Of a DNA stretch of 34,995 nucleotides, positions 31,803 through 34,995 are shown piece after piece. The stretch's first letter is position 1. Each line of letters starts with the position of its first letter. The notes beneath the pieces are model-generated. The model searched no databases. It had not been told where the DNA came from and saw nothing but the letters and a program-made list of their open reading frames with translations. The position numbers and the translations under genes were made by a program. Where the stretch lies: positions 1 through 34,995 of the forward strand of contig NZ_JAFEXF010000066.1 of NCBI RefSeq assembly GCF_016905445.1, written 5' to 3'. This DNA is from Streptomyces sp. G44. GTDB lineage: Bacteria > Actinomycetota > Actinomycetes > Streptomycetales > Streptomycetaceae.

Positions 31803-32579
31803 TCAGCGGGCCGCGTATCCGCCGTCGACCAGGTGGTAGCTGCCGTTGATGAACGACGCGCGGTCGGAGAGCAGGAAGAGCGTCAGTTCCGCGACCTCTT
31901 CCGCGGTGCCGAGGCGGCCCTGCGGGTGGAGTGCGACCAGCTGCTCCCGCTGGGCGGCGTCGCCCTTGAGCAGCGGGGTGTCGATGAACCCGGGGGCGAC
32001 GGCGTTGACGCGTACACCCCGCGCCGCGTATTCGACGGCGGCGGTCTTGGTCAGGCCGACGACCGCGTGCTTGGCGGCGGCGTAGGCGGGTGAGCCCGCG
32101 AAGCCGTTCGTGCCGAGGATGGACGACATGTTGACGATCGCGCCGCCGCCGGCGGCGAGGATGCGCGGCAGCTCGTGGCGCAGGGAGTAGAAGACGCCGT
32201 TGAGGTTCGTGTCGATCACGCGCTGCCAGTCCGCGATCTCGTGTTCGCCGGTCGGGGCGGAGGCGCCGGCGATCCCGGCGTTGTTGACGGCCAGGTGCAG
32301 CGCGCCGAAGGTCTCGACGGCGAAGTTGACGGCGTGGCGCACGGACTCGGGGTCGGTGACGTCCACGCGCACGGCGGCGGCTCGGCCGCCTGCGTCGGTG
32401 AGGGCCCGGGCGGCGTCGCTCGCCCCCTGCTCGTCGTAGTCCGCGAGGACGACCGCGGCCCCGGCCTCGGCGAGACGGCGGGCTGTCTCCAGGCCGATGC
32501 CGGAGGCGGCGCCGGTGACGAGGGCGGTCTTGCCCGCGAACTCCTGCTGGGCGGCGGGGTGACTGGTGCTGGTGGTCAT
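31803..32579 (-). CDS. Short-chain dehydrogenase/reductase (SDR)
   Basis: A 258-residue classical SDR, the usual length. Cofactor motif TGAASGIG (22-29), an acidic Asp after beta2 in LADYDE (NAD preference), VDVTD, NNAG (99-102), and the catalytic set Asn125, Ser153 (NMSS), Tyr166 and Lys170 (YAAAK). The C-terminus SFINGSYHLVDGGYAAR is canonical. The start at 32579 lies 14 bases after the TetR stop, with only a weak ribosome site, consistent with translational coupling. Likely oxidises a hydroxyl or reduces a ketone together with the following alcohol dehydrogenase. Confidence 0.93.
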   Translation of the reverse strand: MTTSTSHPAAQQEFAGKTALVTGAASGIGLETARRLAEAGAAVVLADYDEQGASDAARALTDAGGRAAAVRVDVTDPESVRHAVNFAVETFGALHLAVNNAGIAGASAPTGEHEIADWQRVIDTNLNGVFYSLRHELPRILAAGGGAIVNMSSILGTNGFAGSPAYAAAKHAVVGLTKTAAVEYAARGVRVNAVAPGFIDTPLLKGDAAQREQLVALHPQGRLGTAEEVAELTLFLLSDRASFINGSYHLVDGGYAAR

Positions 32580-32593
32580 GGGGGTGCCTGGTT

Positions 32594-33250
32594 TCACTCG
32601 GTGGTGCTGGGTGCGCTGGGCGCGGGCTCGTCGGCCAGGGCCGAGAACGCCGCGTCGATGAGGTGCGGGAGGGGGGCGGGCTCGCCGGGCGCGATCCAGA
32701 ACCGCACGGCCGTGCCGAACGCCCCCACCGCCAGCGAGACGGCCAGCGCGGGCCGCAGATCGCGTTCGGCGTCCAGGCCGAGCCGCCTGGCGACGATCGC
32801 CACGGACTCGTTCTGCGCCTCGTCCTGCACGCGCAGGTACGCGGGCAGCAGCGCGGGCTCCGCGTGGAGCAGCCGCAGCAGGTCGCGCGAGCGCGGCAGG
32901 CGGTGCCAGGCGGTCGGCTCGTCGTCCAGCCAGCGGCGCAGGGCCCGGTGGTAGGCCGTGAGGGGGTTCTCCCCGGCGGGGCGGGCGGCGAGGGCGGTGT
33001 TGATCCGCGCGTAGTCGGCGCGCAGGGCGTCGACCACGGCGTCCTCTTTGCCGGAGAAGTACCGGGAGAAGGTGCGGCGGGAGACGTCGGCGCGTTCGCT
33101 GATCGTCTCGACGGTCACCTGGTCGAGACCGCGGTCGAGCACCAGGTCCACGGCCGCGTCGGCCATGGCCGTCCGGCTCTCCTGGACCTTGCGGGTGCGT
33201 CGGCCCGCTGGCCGTGGGGCATCCGCCCGCTGGTCCTCTTTGTCGCTCAT
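32594..33250 (-). CDS. TetR family transcriptional regulator
   Basis: A 218-residue TetR-type repressor. The HTH region is clear: KVQESRTAMADAAVDLVLDRGLDQVTVETISERADVSRRTFSRYFSGKEDAVVDAL. The C-terminal ligand domain includes RWLDDEPTAWHRLPRSRDLLRLLHAEPALLPAYLRVQDE, typical of the MftR/acyl-CoA-linked TetR group. The ATG at 33250 has no Shine-Dalgarno; a -10-like TACAGT ends 7 nt before it. Two pseudo-palindromes lie just upstream. It heads the TetR-SDR-ADH operon and so probably controls its own operon in response to a substrate of the two dehydrogenases. Confidence 0.92.
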   Translation of the reverse strand: MSDKEDQRADAPRPAGRRTRKVQESRTAMADAAVDLVLDRGLDQVTVETISERADVSRRTFSRYFSGKEDAVVDALRADYARINTALAARPAGENPLTAYHRALRRWLDDEPTAWHRLPRSRDLLRLLHAEPALLPAYLRVQDEAQNESVAIVARRLGLDAERDLRPALAVSLAVGAFGTAVRFWIAPGEPAPLPHLIDAAFSALADEPAPSAPSTTE

Positions 33251-33257
33251 GTCCACG

Positions 33258-33263
33258 ACTGTA
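33258..33263 (-). promoter_or_regulatory. -10 hexamer TACAGT of the TetR operon
   Basis: Seven bases before the TetR ATG. The -35 region at 16-18 bases is poor and overlaps the first operator. Confidence 0.4.
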
Positions 33264-33273
33264 CTCCGCCAAT

Positions 33274-33288
33274 TGTCCCAGCGGGACA
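33274..33288. promoter_or_regulatory. TetR operator 1, TGTCCC-AGC-GGGACA
   Basis: A perfect 6-bp-arm palindrome 24 bases upstream of the TetR start. Confidence 0.6.
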
Positions 33289-33290
33289 TA

Positions 33291-33305
33291 TGGCCCACCG
33301 GGACA
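33291..33305. promoter_or_regulatory. TetR operator 2, TGGCCC-ACC-GGGACA
   Basis: The same 6-3-6 layout as operator 1 with one arm mismatch, centred 17 bases from it. Confidence 0.5.
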
Positions 33306-33376
33306 GTTGCTGTGCCTGCTCGCGGGAGGCGGCGGCCCGCACGGGGAAGGGCGGGCGGGAGGTGGAGGGAACGCGA

Positions 33377-33405
33377 AACGGGACCTCGCCGGAGCGAGTC
33401 CCGTT
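33377..33405 (-). terminator. Secondary hairpin downstream of the chaplin
   Basis: AACGGGACCTCGC (33377-33389) pairs with GCGAGTCCCGTT (33394-33405) with a one-base bulge and a CGGA loop. It could be a back-up terminator that shields the TetR promoter. Confidence 0.5.
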
Positions 33406-33460
33406 CGATGGTGGCGGACCGCTGAAAGCGCCGAAGTGCGCTCAGTGGGCCCGCGGCCGG

Positions 33461-33491
33461 GGCCCGGCCCCGGGCACCCCGGGGCCGGGCC
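33461..33491 (-). terminator. Chaplin terminator, perfect 14-bp GC stem
   Basis: GGCCCGGCCCCGGG (33461-33474), loop CAC, then its exact complement (33478-33491). It begins 9 bases beyond the chaplin stop. Confidence 0.8.
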
Positions 33492-33500
33492 GCCGCTCGT

Positions 33501-33743
33501 TCAGTTGGTCTTGCACTTGTTGTCGTGGGCCGGGTTGAGGAGCCCGATGATGTCGATGGTGTTGCCGCAGACGTTGAGATCGGCTTCGACCGGCACCTGG
33601 ACGGCGTTGCCGGACACGATGCCAGGGCTGTCGTGGACATGACCCGTGGCGGACGGGCCGTCGTCGGCGAGGGCCTGGCCCGCACCGCCGACCACGGCGC
33701 TGGCGGCTATCAGGACGGCGACGCTGAGGGTACGGACACGCAT
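33501..33743 (-). CDS. Short chaplin (hydrophobic aerial-hypha surface protein)
   Basis: An 80-residue secreted protein: signal peptide MRVRTLSVAVLIAASAVVGGAGQALA, then a single chaplin domain SPGIVSGNAVQVPVEADLNVCGNTIDIIGLLNPAHDNKC with the two conserved cysteines (59 and 77) that form the intramolecular disulfide. Short chaplins (ChpD-H type) assemble into amyloid-like films that lower surface tension and coat aerial hyphae and spores. The letter assignment cannot be made from the sequence alone. A good ribosome site GAGGAG precedes the ATG. Expression would be expected during aerial growth, under the Bld cascade (established for the family). A strong terminator follows. Confidence 0.96.
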   Translation of the reverse strand: MRVRTLSVAVLIAASAVVGGAGQALADDGPSATGHVHDSPGIVSGNAVQVPVEADLNVCGNTIDIIGLLNPAHDNKCKTN

Positions 33744-33884
33744 GGGGTGATCTCCTCGGTGTAGGAAAAGCGATCGTTGTCCAGCAGATAGCCCGCAGCC
33801 CGTCACCGCGACCGCTGACCGCTGTTCGGGTGACACGGGGGCGCGAGGCGGCAGGCCTGATCGAGGCCCCTGCGAGTCGGCCCC

Positions 33885-33938
33885 GGCGGAGCTGGACTGC
33901 CCTGCGGGCCCGGCGGAGCTGCACTGCCCCGCGGCCCC
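33885..33938. repeat. 27-bp tandem repeat beyond the HEAT-protein stop
   Basis: GGCGGAGCTGGACTGCCCTG... at 33885-33911 and its slightly diverged copy at 33912-33938 (three mismatches in 27), with a partial GC-rich third unit inside the terminator. It starts about 20 bases beyond the stop of the HEAT-repeat gene. Confidence 0.7.
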
Positions 33939-33953
33939 GCCCGGCGGGGCCGC
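33931..33953 (-). terminator. Terminator of the HEAT-repeat gene
   Basis: GCGGCCCCGC (33931-33940), loop CCG, GCGGGGCCGC (33944-33953): a perfect 10-bp stem 4 bases beyond the stop codon. Confidence 0.75.
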
Positions 33954-33957
33954 GCGG

Positions 33958-34995
33958 TCACCGACCGGCCAGGAGCTCCCCGACGGCCGCGCGGATGTCC
34001 TCGTCCTCGGCGAAGGCACGCCAGCTGCCGGAGCAGTGCAACCGCCGGTCGTCCGCCGCCAGCGCGCCCAGCAGTTCCGCGGCCGGCAGTCGTGCGGCGT
34101 GGCCCATTCGGCTGAGGTGACGCACGGCCGGGAGCATGACCGGCCGGTAGACGCCGTCGGCCAGGTCCCGCACGATCGCGAGGAGGACGGGGACGGTGCT
34201 TCCGGTGTCTCCCGTGACGGCCCACAGGGTGTGCGCCGCCTCGGCTCTCGTCCAGGGGTCGGTGGCCGCCGACATGGCCCGGACCGGCTCCGCGTACGGA
34301 GCGGCATACGGGCCGAGCGCGGCCAGCCCGCGCAGCACGGGGCGGACGGGCCGGCCCCGGGTGAGGGCCGGCCCCAGCACGCTCAGGGCGGGGCCCGGCT
34401 CACCGCCCAGTTGCCGGTAGGCCCAGGCGGCCTGCTCGGCGTCGGGGCCCTCGGTGGCCATGCGGGCCCGCAACGGTTCGTACGCCTCCTCGACGGCCGT
34501 GCCGATGCCGGCCAGGCCCGCCGCGGCGGCGGCCCACAGCCGGTCGTCCTCCAGGAGGGCCAGCAGCCGGGGAACGGCCGCCGCCGAGCGTGGGCCCCAG
34601 GCGGCGAGGACGGCGCAGAGAGGCTCGACCTCGCGGAGGTCCGCCGTGACCGCCAGCCGGTCGAGGAGCGGCGGCAGCAGCGGCTCGGCGTGGTCCGGGA
34701 GGCCGATGAGGATCTCGTGGAGGGCGGGGAGGCACGGCACGTGGTACGCGACGCCGGAAGGGGTGTGGACGGCGGCCGCAGCGAGACCGCGCGGCCCGCC
34801 CGTGACCACCCGTTCGGCCAGGCCCGGCACGCAGCGCGGGTCGTTCATCCGGGCCAGCGCCCACAGGGCCGTCTCGCCGACGGTCGCCCCGGAGCGCGAG
34901 CCGACCGCGGTGTCGTCGAGCATCCCGGCGAGCGTGTCGGCGCGGGCGGCGGCCGACGGGCCGAGGCAGCCGAGCAGGTCGACGGCCCGCAGGCG
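33958..34995 (-). CDS. HEAT-repeat domain protein (N-terminus beyond window)
   Basis: At least 345 residues of an Ala/Leu-rich alpha-solenoid; the frame is open through the right edge, so the N-terminus is missing. HEAT/armadillo-like units recur: ETALWALARMNDPRCVPGLAERV, EPLLPPLLDRLAVTADLREVEPLCAVLAAWGPRSAAAVPRLLALLEDDRLWAAAAAGLAGIG, RAEAAHTLWAVTGDTGSTVPVLLAIVRDL and MLPAVRHLSRMGHAARLPAAELLGALAADDRRL. No signal peptide or enzymatic motif is seen in the visible part. Such Streptomyces proteins are thought to be protein-interaction scaffolds; no function is asserted. A terminator follows the stop. Confidence 0.87.
   Translation of the reverse strand, partial: RLRAVDLLGCLGPSAAARADTLAGMLDDTAVGSRSGATVGETALWALARMNDPRCVPGLAERVVTGGPRGLAAAAVHTPSGVAYHVPCLPALHEILIGLPDHAEPLLPPLLDRLAVTADLREVEPLCAVLAAWGPRSAAAVPRLLALLEDDRLWAAAAAGLAGIGTAVEEAYEPLRARMATEGPDAEQAAWAYRQLGGEPGPALSVLGPALTRGRPVRPVLRGLAALGPYAAPYAEPVRAMSAATDPWTRAEAAHTLWAVTGDTGSTVPVLLAIVRDLADGVYRPVMLPAVRHLSRMGHAARLPAAELLGALAADDRRLHCSGSWRAFAEDEDIRAAVGELLAGR

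Noticed and set aside
33885..33938. 27-bp repeat as coding sequence (a 9-residue Ser/Gly/Ala-rich peptide repeat in one frame)
   Set aside because: No start or ribosome site, overlaps the terminator, and the HEAT-protein frame stops before it.
1..34995. CRISPR arrays, tRNA/rRNA genes, insertion sequences, integrases or a biosynthetic megasynthase
   Set aside because: Read through for these and found none. The tandem repeats have no spacer pattern, and no transposase, PKS or NRPS motifs were seen.

Overview
The window is very GC-rich and densely coded, with strong G/C bias at third codon positions, Shine-Dalgarno GGAGG motifs, GTG/TTG starts, a chaplin, an LLM flavin oxidoreductase and an AraC/TetR/MarR/LysR/ArsR mix of regulators. 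Together these point to a Streptomyces (or very close actinomycete) chromosome. I see no tRNA, rRNA, CRISPR array, insertion sequence, integrase or prophage gene. Thirty-three protein loci are supported: two run off the window ends (a Ser/Thr kinase at the left, a HEAT-repeat protein at the right), one carries an in-frame nonsense codon (HAD phosphatase), one is 5'-truncated (alpha/beta hydrolase) and one has a 3' frameshift (metallophosphoesterase).

Layout. 1-3161 (minus strand): Ser/Thr kinase, MpaB-type oxygenase, Tat-exported metallophosphoesterase. 3174-6181: rph, a rifamycin phosphotransferase, behind a palindrome that matches the rifamycin-associated element (RAE). 6262-9244 (minus): acyl-CoA dehydrogenase behind a KstR-type operator, and a PepSY membrane protein. 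9462-10867: cytochrome P450 with a TTA (bldA) codon, plus its 3Fe-4S ferredoxin. 10885-12424 (minus): PstS behind a PHO box, and CsbD. 12646-16452: AraC regulator, argG with an ARG box over a leaderless promoter, and an epoxide-hydrolase-like enzyme. 16560-20625 (minus): LysR, LLM oxidoreductase, secreted alpha-amylase with TTGCAG-type operators, and a CGNR zinc-finger regulator. 20652-26421: GNAT, broken HAD phosphatase, then a three-gene operon (M20 amidohydrolase, GNAT acyltransferase, enolase-superfamily racemase), and an SGNH hydrolase. 26476-33250: mostly minus-strand regulator/enzyme sets (MarR; GNAT; ArsR-MFS; TetR-SDR-ADH) with a truncated hydrolase among them. 33501-34995 (minus): short chaplin and HEAT-repeat protein.

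How the genes work together. The M20-GNAT-racemase operon has the gene content of the N-succinylamino acid racemase (NSAR) pathway, which converts D-amino acids irreversibly to L-amino acids. Streptomyces make menaquinone by the futalosine route, so the enolase-family member is unlikely to be MenC. Several genes sit next to operators that fit their function: rph (RAE), argG (ARG box), pstS (PHO box), amylase (TTGCAG repeats), acyl-CoA dehydrogenase (KstR-like box), ArsR-MFS (37-bp concentric palindrome) and TetR-SDR-ADH (two TGTCCC-N3-GGGACA-type sites).

Unusual signals: (i) short tandem repeats that start at or overlap stop codons at five independent loci; (ii) several genes without a Shine-Dalgarno motif that have a -10 hexamer 6-7 nt before the start codon, implying leaderless mRNAs; (iii) four copies of the heptamer GGCAAGG packed around the rph promoter.
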